Below, piece after piece: positions 9,726-22,800 of a stretch of DNA of 64,000 nt. Location: assembly GCF_043290135.1 (NCBI RefSeq), contig NC_134709.1, positions 68,553,456-68,617,455 of the forward strand. Direction: 5' to 3'. This DNA comes from Rhipicephalus microplus (taxonomy: Eukaryota; Arthropoda; Arachnida; Ixodida; Ixodidae). The stretch's first letter is position 1. The number at the start of each line of letters is the position of its first letter. Below the pieces are notes generated by a model. The model was not told the origin of the DNA, ran no database searches, and saw nothing but the letters and a program-made list of their open reading frames with translations. Position numbers and translations under genes: made by a program.

Positions 9726-10422
9726 GTGTGTGTGTCGTTGCGGCCGCCTATCCTATATAGCTATCAATGTAATCGTCGTTTAAGCGCGGGCGTTTCGAAT
9801 ACCGCAAAACGCGTTCAACGTACCCGGGTTGCTTCGACCGGAACTGAGCGCGGATGTTGTTTCCCAACGCGCGTGCCTCCGACAGCTGTTCTTCGCGGAG
9901 ATTAGACAACGCCCCGGCTGGGGAGAAGAAAACATCTGCTACCGTGGGGAGGAGACGACCGGGTCAATCGGAACAGCTCGGTGCAACTGCAGTTTGAGAG
10001 AAGGCGTGCGACCTCGACATGCGTGAACCGTGACCTCACGGGAACGTGACAGAGACGCGCATCAGCCTTCGAAGTAGCGATGTCTGATACCCTTGGACCG
10101 AATTCGAATGCTTTTTTTGAATAGTTCAAGGCAAGCTCAACGCCTTCCGAGCAAGCATTACAAAGATATGAAAGAAAAGATAATACGTTTCGACTTCTAT
10201 GCGGTACGTGTTCCTGTACTAGTTTTATTTTTTACTTTTATGGCGCACAGACGGCAAATATTTTGCCTTCGACTGTAGGAATAGTCTCGACCGCGATTAG
10301 TTTTCGTCGCACCGCTGGCTTCACGTGAATATTTTTCTGAATATTTACCAGTCGTTTTTATTCGTCGACATATTTATCAGAATAGGAGAATGTTCATGTC
10401 GCATCGTACAAAATGTCGCTAC
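9720..10422. other. intergenic, no gene recognised
   Basis: Mixed-composition DNA. The open frames present are short and without recognisable motifs. Confidence 0.45.
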
Positions 10423-11008
10423 CAGGCCTTTCCCTCTCCCAAGTAGTCATGGAATGGATTCAGTAAAATATCTTATTGCATCATGAATCGACCGCGGCAG
10501 AAAGTTTTAGTATCTGTCCAACACGAGCGGAGTTACCAAGATCTGTCGCGCGCTGCAATTATTTTATCTCTTCTCTAGTCCGGGTCGTCCCGACGAAACT
10601 GCTGGAAGCTAAACAGGGAGATGTGGCTCGGGGAAAGAAAATACGTCACGCGAGGCGCCTCTTGTCCTTGAGCACTTTTCCTTTCTCTCTCTCTCGAACG
10701 TAGGGCTTTTTAGTGGGATCGCGGGGTCACGCGCGGACAGGTCGCGGCCTCCCGTGGCGGCCCCAGTAACTTAGTATTGAGCGTGCCGTGCCAATGGCGA
10801 TACTGAGACCTGTGACGCGGCGATTTTTGAGTCTATAGCGTCATTCGCCCAGAGAAAAGAAAAAAGAGTTTTAGGTATATTTGAGAATTTTCGTAAATTC
10901 CAGGCCACGTACGGCGCTATATTATTTGGCTCGCGTGTTCTCGGGAGTCTCGACTACCGATCGGCAGCGTTTACTAACCATGCTCGAAAATTGTTGCAGG
11001 GTCCCTTA
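10423..11008. mobile_element. TIR-type non-coding element family B, copy 1 (degenerate)
   Basis: It aligns by eye with 51294-51866 over its length (shared landmarks: GCTGGAAGCTAA, CGAGCGTGCC, ATTTGAG, GTTGCAGGG). The right end, ACCATGCTCGAAAATTGTTGCAGGGTCCCTTAA, reduced here to its core GTTGCAGGGTCCCTT, matches the terminal repeat of copy 2; the left end is eroded. No transposase frame is present. Confidence 0.55.
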
Positions 11009-11626
<618 letters not shown>

Positions 11627-11645
11627 ATGCAAGAAAAAAAACAAA

Positions 11646-11722
11646 AAAACTGCGGCACATGAAATCGAACTTGGGTCCTGTGAATCGTGAGTGCAAGGCG
11701 TTAACAACTGAGCCACCAAGAA
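11646..11722 (-). other. tRNA-like head of a short SINE with (CA)n tail
   Basis: The reverse strand reads a canonical A-box (TGGCTCAGTTG) and a B-box-like AAGTTCGATTTC with tRNA spacing, then a T-run and the (CA)n tract. It is more likely a SINE head or tRNA pseudogene than a functional tRNA because the B-box is off consensus. Confidence 0.5.
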
Positions 11723-13649
11723 GCACGTCCTTCAAAGTTAAAATGGCAAGCTATTTATATCTACCACTTAGCACTGCTGCCAGGCATCTCGGGGAGGAAT
11801 TATCATTTTTTTCAGCATTACAAGCTAGATGGCACTGTGAGCGCGCGTCGCCACATTGCACGGGGGCGGGCAACTCTTATAATTTCTCACGCGTACTTTA
11901 TTCCGCTTAGAGGATTAGGAGCGACGCTCCCTCGTGCGCCCTCATCTCGCTGTGGAGATGAGGGGAGGATCGTACGTCTTGGCTGGTTACGGGCTTTACC
12001 TGGAACGATTCCGTTGTAGTTACAGGACGCACAAAGGTCACTGCAATCATTGCATTCTTCGTTTGTGAAAAGCGCGCACTTTTCAGACACAGCGAAGTAA
12101 GAACTGAGATGCTTATTCGTGTGCATGTGTACCTGTGAGTACGCTTCGTGCGTCATTTGTGCGTGAGAAACGCGGGGCACATTGTGATCGCTTTCCATTC
12201 TGCACGTGACCTTCCAATTTGTTGCTATCGCTTTCATTGATCCGCCTTTGCTGCAAAGCTGTGACTTTTTTGAAGAATACGAATTCACGCTTGCTTATTC
12301 AATTGTGTGGTTGCATGTTTCTCTGACAACTTCTACGGTGAAAAATGCAATACCTCGTGACACGCAGGGGTGTGTCACGCCGTAGTGGGTGGTCAGTGTT
12401 TTAGGGAGGGGAGAATGAGCGAGTGTTCGGTGAGAGACAGCTATGTAACAAGGCCGGCATGTTCATGCTGGCTTGGCGACAACAATGAACGAAAGAGGCC
12501 TAGCTCCACCCAGTCATATGTACAGAAAGCTTTACCGTACTGGTGTGTTTGCACGCCACAGGCTACAAGACACATGCCCAAACAAAGTTGACACCTCTCA
12601 GATAAGAGCTGTGACCTTTAGTACACACAGGATACGTTTACATCAACGTGTGGCAGCGATAAAACAGCCCAATGAGAGAGCGAAACTTACTGGCGGATAC
12701 CTGCTGATGTTCTGAGGCAGTTTGATGTCCTATCGCCCTCCATGATGTTCTGAGGCAGTTTGATGGCCTATCGCCCTCCATACTGAAGTGCGTTGAATTA
12801 AAGCCGTCTTCCATTTCTATGCTCCTACTATCACTGTGAGATTGACGCTCAATTTCATAAAAATTCGTGAAAATTGGCCCTTTTCGGGCAGAACTTGCAA
12901 GCAGCATCGCTGCCACAACTGAAGCCACGCGCAGTCACCTCCCAAACTGCAAAGGCGCTTTACAAATCCCCCATGTGGGGAAAAAAAAAAGCTGAAGAGC
13001 TAAATTGATAAAATACTGTTACAACCTTTCACGTTTCCACGTATGATTATATACATCTGCTTGCATATCTGGAACAGAGCAGTACGGGCACCACTGGTTA
13101 ATATGACCGGTTCCACGATGAGATGACAGCCAGTGTAATTAGGCCACACGTAGCCCAACGCCTCCTATGCACAACTTTCTCTGCCCTAGTAAATGAAGTA
13201 AAGGAAAAGCTAGGGAGCAGACCCACAGTGAGATAAGAGGACGTGCGTCCGGCTGGCGAAGATTTCGACAAGCTCAGAAAAAGCTGAGGGGTTGAGGTGG
13301 AAGAGTAATGGACGGAAGATCTGTATTATGGAGGTAGAGTGCCTGCCGGTCAGTAGCAATATTGTGAGGGTGCGTAGAATTGCCTTGAGTTCAGTGCACC
13401 TTTATGCGAAATCCGTATTGCAATTCACGGTGTGTATCACCTCACAGATTTTCATCGCCTTGTTAACTTTCTTCAGTTTCCTAATAGCCACTAAAGAATC
13501 AGTGAAGATGTCCACCATCACTGGCTTTTAAATTTCGCACTGCTTTCTTAGGAAGCAACCATTCCCAGTTCACCCTTATGCTGGTTCGATTGTTTCTCGT
13601 TTTCTGTCGTTGAAACTTGAGGGCACCCACCAATATTTTTGCTCTGCAG
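11723..13649. other. upstream of the first visible Ror exon, no gene recognised
   Basis: The Ig-like exons of Ror would be expected on this side, but no frame with an immunoglobulin-type C...W...C pattern was found. Apart from a 38-bp tandem duplication at 12705-12780 nothing stands out. Confidence 0.45.
12705..12780. repeat. two-copy 38-bp tandem duplication
   Basis: TGATGTTCTGAGGCAGTTTG begins at 12705 and again at 12743, and the two 38-bp units are almost identical. Confidence 0.85.
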
Positions 13650-13857
13650 TCCAGTGGCAAGTCCTGGCAATGAGCTGCCCATCGTGGGACCACCTCTGGT
13701 CACCTCCTCCAGTTCGGGCAGCTGCCAGATCTACCAGGGAGTGACGTGTGGCCAGTACCTGGGCAACCGCAGTGTCTTTGTTCGACCACCTCCGGCCACG
13801 CTAGCTGCCATGGAGGAAAAGCTAGCCGCTGCATTCACCGTCATCGCCACATCACAG
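13650..13857 (+). CDS. Ror: Ror exon: start of Frizzled/CRD domain
   Basis: Acceptor CTCTGCAG precedes 13650 and donor CACAG|GTGAAC follows 13857. The first base completes a split codon and the exon ends in phase 0. After a linker rich in Pro, Ser and Val comes the CRD opening, [20 protein letters not shown], with cysteines 1 and 2, corresponding to GFCQPYRGIAC in human ROR1. The ATG at 13811 is internal and is not the start. Confidence 0.9.
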
Positions 13858-16800
13858 GTGAACCAATTACAGCAGCAGCCATAGTGCTGTCTCAGTGACA
13901 GTTTACCTTAAGTTTTCTCGGAGGGGGGGGTGGAGTGAGAGGCAACTTTGCTCAATGCAAAGGCCACGTCATAACTCACATGACCTTCTTCGTGTGCAGG
14001 CATGTATTGCTTATCACCAGTCAAGCACAAGTTGGGACGCACCTAAAAAAAACGTACACTGACGACAAAAAACAATATTTCTCGCATGAGCAATTTATTC
14101 TTTCACAATTCCAAAATTAGCTTGCTTGCCACGAGGAGACGCTTGGTGAGAAAATGTGCAAAAAGTAAATGCAGGTGGCGATGCTACCTTGAAACTATCT
14201 CATCAAATGCCATGACGTCATATCTACTAGTTCATATGTAGTTCTTCATCAGTAAAAATTAAGTACACTGCTCTTGAAGGCACTATAGGATTGACATATG
14301 AAGTTTCAGGAAATATTATTGAGCTGTTGTCACTAAAGTACGCAAAAAACCTCTTGAAATCGTTGACTTCAGCGGCAGAGATTTCGGCTTGCAATTAAAG
14401 TAATGAAAGTTTTACCTTGATTTTCTTCAAGGTTCATAAACATATTGTCGCGCGTGAACAAGAGGGACTTCAGGTAAAGAATACCGCGTAGTCACAGAGG
14501 CGCAGGTCAGGGACACCACAACCAAAAAACAAAAGCCTCGGCGAGAGCGCGCTAGCCCAACAACTTCTTCCTCGTTTCCTCTCCTCGATGCGGGCTCGTG
14601 CTCGCCGCAGTTCATGGCCAGGTGGCATTATTCCCCCACTGAAAAAAAAAGCATCGCCCCGATGCTCGCGCGAATGGTAGTGGATAAGCGGAAGTAAAGC
14701 AGACATGCACACTGTGGGCACACTTAAGAAAAAAAAAACAACAACAAAAGAACAAGGCTGAGGTACGGTCCCACTAACGTACGAAGTACGGCTTGAGCCG
14801 TACAACGTGAACAATCTCTGGGTAGTGCTTTCGACGCTGGGGTGACATGGTTCCATATGGAACCACCTCATAATTCACGTCACTGATGCGACGCACTACT
14901 TTGTAGGGTCCAAAGTAGCGACTCAGGAGCTTTTCGGACAACCCTTGGCGGCGAACCGGAGTCCATACCCAAACTAGATCTCCTGGGTGGTATTCGACCT
15001 GTCGATGGCGAAGATTGTAGCGGCGTGCATCTGCAGTTTGTTGTTGCGTAATATGCAGGCGTGCCAACTGTCGAGCTTCTTCGGCAAACTGAGCAAGCTG
15101 CTCAGCGTCAGGTGTGAGCGACCCGTCGTAATCGTGTGGCAACATAGCGTCCAACATGGTCTGGACCTCACGCCCATAGACGAGACGGAACGGTGTGAAT
15201 CGTGTCGTTTCTTGGATGGCAGTGTTGTAGGCGAATGTTACGTATGGAAGGACCTGATCCCACGTCTTGTGTTGAACGTCTACATACATGGACAACATAT
15301 CGGCGATGGTCTTGTTAAGTCGTTCCGTCAGGCCGTTAGTCTGCGGATGATACGCCGTCGTCTTGCGATGGCTCGTGAAGCTTAGCTTGAATACATCGTC
15401 AATGAGCTGAGCCGTGAAAGCTGTTCCGCGATCAGTGATGACGCAAGACGGGGCGCCATGGCGAAGAACGATCTGTTCGACGAAAAACTGGGCAACATCG
15501 GAAGCTGTAGCTCGTTGCAGGGCTCTTGTCTCGGCGTATCTCGTTAGATAATCTGTCGCTACAACTATCCATTTGTTACCGGCAGATGACAGAGGAAACG
15601 GCCCCAGTAAATCCATGCCTATTTGATCGAACGGCGACCTTGGTGGTGTGATTGGTTGCAGCAGGCCTGCAGGCTTCAGTGGCGGAGATTTGCGGCGTTG
15701 ACATTCACGGCAGCTTTTCACATATCTCTTGACGTACATAGCAAGTCTCGGCCAGTAGTACGCCTGTTGAACTCTGGCGAGAGTTCGTGAAGAACCTAGA
15801 TGCCCGGATGTGGGTTCGTCGTGGCAGGCCAGAAGAATGTCGTCTCGCATGTCAGATGGGACCACTAGCAAGTAGGCTTTTCCATTGCCGTTCGAGTTTG
15901 ATTTATACAAGACACCGTTCCGCAGGCAGAACGAAGAGAGATTGCGAGAGATGTGCCGAGGTACGGGTGTGTTGCGTCCTTCTAGTTGGTCAATGATTGC
16001 GCGAATCTCGACGTCATCGTGTTGTCGTGCGATCAAGTCTGTTGCAGTGAGGACTCCGAGAAAGCCGCAGTCATCGTCATTGTCGGGATCACAAACTCCG
16101 GTAGGTGCACGTGACAAGGAATCAGCATCTTCGTGCTTGCGGCCTGATTTATAGACAATGGTAAGGTCAAACTCTTGCAAACGAAGGCTCCATCGTGCCA
16201 GACGCCCAGACGGGTCTCGTAAATTGGCTAACCAGCACAATGAGTGATGATCAGTAACTACTTTAAAGTGACGACCGTAGAGGTAAGGCCTGAATTTCAT
16301 AGTGGCCCACACTACTGCTAGGCACTCTTTCTCCGAGGTGGAATAGTTCATCTCGGCGCGAGACAGGGCACGGCTGGCGTAAGCTATCACGCGCTCGGTG
16401 CCTTCTTGATGTTGGACAAGCACGGCGCCGAGACCTACATTGCTCGCGTCGGTATGAACTTCCGTGGCAGCATCCTCGTCGAAGTGAGCAAGAACTGGTG
16501 GTGCCTGCATACGCTCACGTAGATCGATAAAAGCCGCGTTCTGTTCTTCATTCCAAACGAATGGTACGTCGTCACGTGTGAGACGAGTCAGAGGCTCGGC
16601 AATTCTAGAAAAATTGGCGATGAAGCGACGATAGTAGGCGCACAGACCGAGGAAGCGGCGTACTGCTTTCTTGTCACGGGGAACGGGAAAGGAGGCTACG
16701 GCGGTTGTCTTGTCGGGGTCAGGTCGAACACCGTCTGCGCTCACAACATGCCCCAGAAATTTAAGTTCTTTATAGCCAAAGTGGCATTTTTCTGGCTTCA

Positions 16801-19800
16801 GCGTGAGGTTCGCAGAGTGGAGTGCTTCCAGAACAGCCTGCAGACGTTTCAAGTGTTCCTCGAAAGTGACCGAAAATACGACGACATCATCGAGATAAAC
16901 TAAGCAGGTGTTCCACTTCAGACCGGTAAGAACAGTGTCCATCATTCTTTGGAATGTCGCTGGTGCAGAACACAGGCCGAAGGGAAGCACCTTGAATTCA
17001 TACAGGCCGTCCGGTGTAACAAAAGCAGTTTTTTCTCGGTCTCTTTCATCAACCTCAATCTGCCAGTATCCGCTTTTCAAGTCTATGGATGAAAAATACC
17101 TTGCTCGCCGTAGTCTGTCTAGTGAATCATCGATGCGTGGCAGAGGATACACGTCTTTTTTTGTCACGTCGTTCAGCTTTCTGTAGTCCACGCAGAAACG
17201 CAACGTTCCGTCCTTTTTCTTTACAAGAACGACTGGCGATGACCATGGACTATTGGACGGCTGTATAACATCATCCTGAAGCATCTCTTCGACTTGAGCA
17301 TTGATCGCGTCACGTTCTTTGGCAGAAACTCGGTAGGGTTGTTGCTTTATGGGCGAGACATCGGTGTGTATAATAATCCGGTGTTTCATAAGGGGCGTTT
17401 GACGCACCTTTGAGGATGAAGCGAAACACTCTTGAAATTCAAGCAACAGCTCCTGCAGCGCTGTGCGTTCTTTCTGCGTGAGGCTCGAATTGATGTCCAC
17501 CTTTTCAAGAGCCTTAGAAACGCCGGTCGATGTCGATTGTAGCCCACTATTTATTGATGCGGCAGAAAAACATTCAGCAACGTCTTCGATGGGGTAGGCG
17601 AAAGCGATAGCGGTGCGTCGAAACAGGTGCCGCTGCTCATTACTAAAATTTGTCACAAGCAGCGTGGCACGTCTGTCGTGAAGCGTAATGAGGCTGCGGG
17701 CTGCGCAGACACCTATGCTAAACAAAAGTGTCAAGTTGCCTTCGGCGACTGCCTCACCGTCACGTATCTCGTCACACACGACTTCAACCAGGATGCTTGA
17801 ACGTGGAGGCAACGTGATTATGTCGGCCGAAACACGAAGCGAACTGAGATGGCTGTCATCAGGCTTTTCTGCTTTGTCTGTAGAGAACGTCACTGTGCGC
17901 TGTCGGAGGTCAATGATAGCGCCGTATTCACGTAAAAAGTCGACGCCTAGGATGAGGTCTCGGGAGCATTCAGGAAGTATAAGGCAGCTGCAGAGAAATG
18001 TGCGTTTGCGAATGCCGACTCTAATCGTGCAGATACCGAGAGGGGTGACGACGTGCCCGCCGGCTGTACGGATTCGTGTCCCGTACCACGGCGTACCCAC
18101 TTTCTTGAGATGCGTCGCCAGTTTTCTGCTCATGATGGAGTAGTCGGCCCCTGTGTCTAATAAAGCTGTAATATCGTGGCGGCCGTCGAGCACTACAGGT
18201 ATATCTAGGGAAAGTCGGCTTTCTGATTCGGGAGCTGTCGTCGTTGAACCACTGCTGGTACGTACTCGCATGGATTGGGGCCCTTGTTCGTGTCGTTTAT
18301 CAGCGGCCCCGCCCCCGAAGGTCGCTGTCGTTAGTTTTCCCGCCTAGGGCTGAGCGGCCGTGCTGGCGCCGCCCCTGGGTAGTTCGGGACACTTGACGAA
18401 GACCTTCTTGGAGATGGTGATCGTGACTGGCGCCGCGGGAGCAGTGGCATGCGCTGCTCGGACAGGTACTCCTCAATCGCTCTGGGTCTTTCGCCAAATC
18501 TTGGCCTGGGTGAGTCGACGGCGAAACCCTGAAGTCCGAGGCGACGGTACTGGCATTCGCGGTACACGTGTCCGGCTTCGCCACAGTGGTAGCACAGCGG
18601 CCGCCTGTCCGGTGTGCGCCATACGTCCGATTTCCGCGGGAGGAGCTGCCGATTCTCGAAATGCTGGACTGGTTGAACTGCTGGGAGTGGATCGCGATGT
18701 GCAGGGTGTACGAAACGGCGTGGAGGAGCGTAACGACTCGCAGCTTCGGCGTACGATGCAGGAGCGACGTAACAGCTCACAGCCTCGGCATAAGATGCAC
18801 GGTGAGGCTCGATCGGTACAGGCGGGGAAGCATCGTTGGACAGCGGGACTTGCAAAGCCTGCTGTACTTCACTCCTGATGAGGCTGGAGATGGATCCCGC
18901 AGCAGGTGGAGGCGGCCCGTGAATCTTCTGCAGCTCGTCGCGTACCACCGATCTGATGAGGTCGCAGAGAGCTTCGAGATTGACGTTACTCCCCGCAACT
19001 CCAATCTGGTCCACCGGCGAGGCAACATTCACGTGGCGGTCGTACACAGCTGATCGCTGCTGCAGCATGTTTTCCATTGTCGTTGCTTCAGTTAAAAACT
19101 CTGCTACAGTATTCGGGGGACTTCGCACGAGACCAGCGAAGAGTTGCTCCTTAACTCCTCGCATTAGGTGGCGCAACTTCTTGTCTTCTCCCATACCTGG
19201 GTCAGCGCGACGGAAAAGGCTCGTCATGTCCTCCACGTACGCCATCACGCTCTCGTTCGGCATTTGGATGCGTGATTGGATGGCCCGTTCCGCTCGTTCA
19301 CGGCGATGGGGGTCAGCGTAACTTGCCAGCAGCTGACGGCAAAACATCGTCCACGACGAGAAGGGTTCGCGGTTCTCGTACCAAGTACGAGCTCCGTCCT
19401 CAAGGCTGAAATATACATTCCGCAGCTTGTTGGCGTCGGTCCACTCGTTGAAAGCCGCAACGCGTTCAAAGTGAGCCAACCAGTCCACAACATCCTCCAA
19501 CATGGAGCCACGGAACACCTTCGGCACTCGTGGCTTCTGCAGCGTGTAATTAGCCATCGGAATATTTTCCGTACCGCTCTGGGGTGGTGCAGTTGATGCC
19601 ATCTCCGGTAGAGGTTCACGCTCGGGGGACAATCCTCGGATTCTCCGGCTGGCCCGGTGGACAGGTGTTGCGACTGCGGGTATAGGGCTCCCAGGAGGCG
19701 TTTGGATCATTGACTGGGAATACCCAGCGACTCCACCAGTTGTCGCGCGTGAACAAGAGGGACTTCAGGTAAAGAATACCGCGTAGTCACAGAGGCGCAG

Positions 19801-22800
19801 GTCAGGGACACCACAACCAAAAAACAAAAGCCTCGGCGAGAGCGCGCTAGCCCAACAACTTCTTCCTCGTTTCCTCTCCTCGATGCGGGCTCGTGCTCGC
19901 CGCAGTTCATGGCCAGGTGGCAATATGATAGTTAAACCAGTGACATTAGAGATCCCAAAGTATGATTTCTCAGTCTAAATCCATTCATTGTCTCCTTTAG
20001 GTGTCCCTTTAAACATATTAATGAAAGCCTCCCTATAAGTAAGGCTATTCCACAAGTTTCTCTAACTCGATTCTATTCATGCATTTCTTCATGCAGGACG
20101 TCTCAGCCACGTGCCACAAGTATGCCATCCCATCTCTGTGCTTCTTCGTGTTCCCGCCGTGCGAGCCCGCCCCAGGCGCACCACCCGACCGTCCGCCCGA
20201 GCCTCGGTCCGTGTGTCGCGACGAGTGCGAGCTCCTGGAGCAGAGCCTATGCCGCATGGAGTACTCGATCGCCAAGCGACACCCGCTGATTGGCCAACAG
20301 AACATCCTGCCCGTCTGCGAGGACCTGCCACCCATTGGGTCGCCCGAGGCTCAGTCCTGTCTGCGTCTGGGCGTTCCGCATCGGGAAACTGATGATGTGA
20401 ACAAAGGTGCGTCACGCACGTGTGTGACAGTCGCGGAAAAGGTGCAGGATAGTCGAGTGTATTGTGCCATTTTCAATTAGTGATGTTGCTGCTTCGTAGT
20501 ATGCATCTGGTTGCTGCTGGTTCAATTTGCAGAAGCAGCAGCCATAATATGATGCCAAGATGCAAAAAGGTCCTGAAAGTTTCATATTTGTTGTAAATAC
20601 AGCCTTAGTAAGCATTGAACGGGGTGTTTTGCAGAAACTAATTAAGTGAATACCATTTGACAGCTTTTCTTTTTTCCATTCATCCAACAGCACTGCTTCA
20701 AGTGCATTCAGTGAAGCCGTAGTGGGGAAAGTACAGGGACCAAAGAAACAGACAGGACCTTCGGATCATGTGTTTCAGCACTATGGCTTCATTGAATGTA
20801 CTGAACCAACTTGGCCAGAACTCTTTCCTTCTGCTTCAAGCAACATGCGCTGACCAATTCGTCATGTAATAATTTTGCAGAGGAAGGCTGCTACGTGCAC
20901 GGTGGTGAAGACTACCGCGGCGTGGTGGCTGAGACAGTGTCCGGGCTGCCGTGCCAGCCGTGGACGCACCAGATTCTGTTCTCGCGCATTGCCGAGTACC
21001 CGGAGATTGTTGGCGGCCACAACTACTGCCGCAACCCGGGTGGCATGGAGAGCCAACCCTGGTGCTTCACTTCGGGCGCCGTCGTCAAAAAGGAAATCTG
21101 CAACATCCCCAAGTGCGGTGAGTGTGCCACAGAACTCGCTCATGCACATCGCATTTATGCCAGTATTGTTAACCTAGCGAGAAAGTCGCTAAATTTAAGC
21201 CTCTTTTCAGTTCTGCACTAGCGACACTTGGACAAAAAGTTGCTACAACTCTTTGGAGTCGTAGCGACTTCTTTAGAGACTTTCAAAATTTGACTTAAAG
21301 TGTTCTAGCACAGACATAGAAAATTGGGAAAGTGTGAGAACCGTGGAATGCTCGAAAGGAGCTTCATTAAATGAAGCCAAAGCGTCGAGGTGAAGCTGCT
21401 TGTGGCGCTGCGATCTTTAGCGTGCTTACCAGTTCACAGTGGCGTGGCCAGGAAGTAGCAGTGCAGTTGAACCTCATTCACCACAAGAGAAGTTGATCTA
21501 TATGTTGTTTAAAGAAGAAATAATCCTTTCACATGCTTTATCAAATCAAAAACTAAAGACTCGGTAAAAAGTCATCATCATCGTTTCGTGGCTATTAGCT
21601 AAAATTGGTGACTTTTCGGAAGCATTCTGGCGACTTTGCTTTAAAAAAAACTAACACCGCTGATTTATAATCATCCGACAATCACATCTACGTGAAGTGC
21701 AATGGGATGTTACCAAACATATGCATTTTTGCACTTTAGCAGAATCTTCGAACAACATTGTCCTCTGGCCATGTAAGCTATGGGTGGTCATAACTGTTTA
21801 TAAAATACAGTAGGTGCTATGTCATGAGCTCTTTCTCACAGTGCCTACTTCAGGTAGATCATCTGAAAGAGAAATCTGAATGGCCATTCTATGTATCTGG
21901 GAATGTACAGTTGCTGGTAGTAATATATTTGTCAATCTATACGAACATTTTGAATGGAGTGTCTGCACATATTGGTACAAAAGATACAAGTAATCTATGA
22001 AGTTACTCTTATGAAGTGTCTCATAGAGCAGCATCACAACACAGCATTAATTACATGGGACAGTACATGTACAGTGCTCAACGATTGGAATGTGTGAAAA
22101 TAACTTATATCAGTATAACAATTGCTATGAGCAATTGCTTGTGATGACTGCATCATGTTGCTAAGAATGTGAATGCTATAGGTGATGTTGACTCTGATGT
22201 AAGTGTTAGAGTCACAATTACATTGATATGACATGAACTAGAGATGGTGGAAACAAAAATGTCTGCATTACTTTTAGCTATAAAGTATTGCACTTCAATC
22301 TGACAGTGTCCAATCTATCTGCCAAAGCAGGTCAGCTATTGCATGTATTCATGAGTATTCATGGTAATTCATGTTTAATAATTGTGCACACGTTTCCTCA
22401 AACCCCAGTGGACTACCTATGGCTGTACATCCTGCTGCCCAGCATGGCCACTCTGGCCCTGATTGGTCTCCTGCTGGGCATAGCATGCTTCCGTCGCCGT
22501 GCAAAGCCGTCGCCTCCACCTTCGGCCAAGAACTTTGCTGGGAAAGCTGCCCTCCGGGGGCCTGCCCAGCAGAACCTCGAGTTGGGCCGACTCTTGCCTC
22601 GACCAACAAGGCAAGCTTTCTTGTATGACTTTATGATCATCATCACCATCATCCTGACTATGCCCACTGCAAGACAAAGGCTTCTCCCATGTTCCACCAG
22701 TCAGTGCGGTCCCATGCTTGCTGCAGCCACTTTATACCTGCAAACTTCCTAATCTCATCTGCCCACCTAACTTTTTCTCTCCCCCTCACCTGCTTGCCTT

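Larger units (their letters stand above)
14446..19922 (-). mobile_element. complete, recently inserted Ty3/gypsy LTR retrotransposon
   Basis: 182-bp LTRs at 19741-19922 (5') and 14446-14627 (3'), TG...CA ended, are identical by eye. They flank uninterrupted gag and pol frames on the minus strand. ATAT at 14442-14445 and 19923-19926 is a 4-bp target duplication. A polypurine tract (reverse strand AGTGGGGGAATAA) abuts the 3' LTR. A candidate primer site (TGGTGGAGTCGCTGGG, reverse strand) follows the 5' LTR; I cannot name its tRNA. Domain order PR-RT-RNaseH-IN defines Ty3/gypsy. It lies antisense to Ror in an intron. Confidence 0.95.
13858..20096 (+). other. Ror intron enlarged by a gypsy insertion
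   Basis: This 6239-bp intron contains the 5477-bp gypsy element at 14446-19922. Without the element and its 4-bp duplication the intron would be about 758 bp. No other feature was recognised in the flanking parts. Confidence 0.85.

Noticed and set aside
14427..14871. Minus-strand frames within the 3' LTR and downstream of pol
   Set aside because: They fall in the LTR or out of frame with pol, and the LTR one recurs identically at 19707-19910, showing it is LTR sequence and not a gene.
16908..19596. Plus-strand frames of 90-170 codons
   Set aside because: Antisense to gypsy pol and gag, with no motifs of their own.
22288..22752. A single 154-codon exon for the Ror transmembrane segment
   Set aside because: Only 22409-22610 is supported; the frame upstream is intron and downstream it runs into an antisense LINE.
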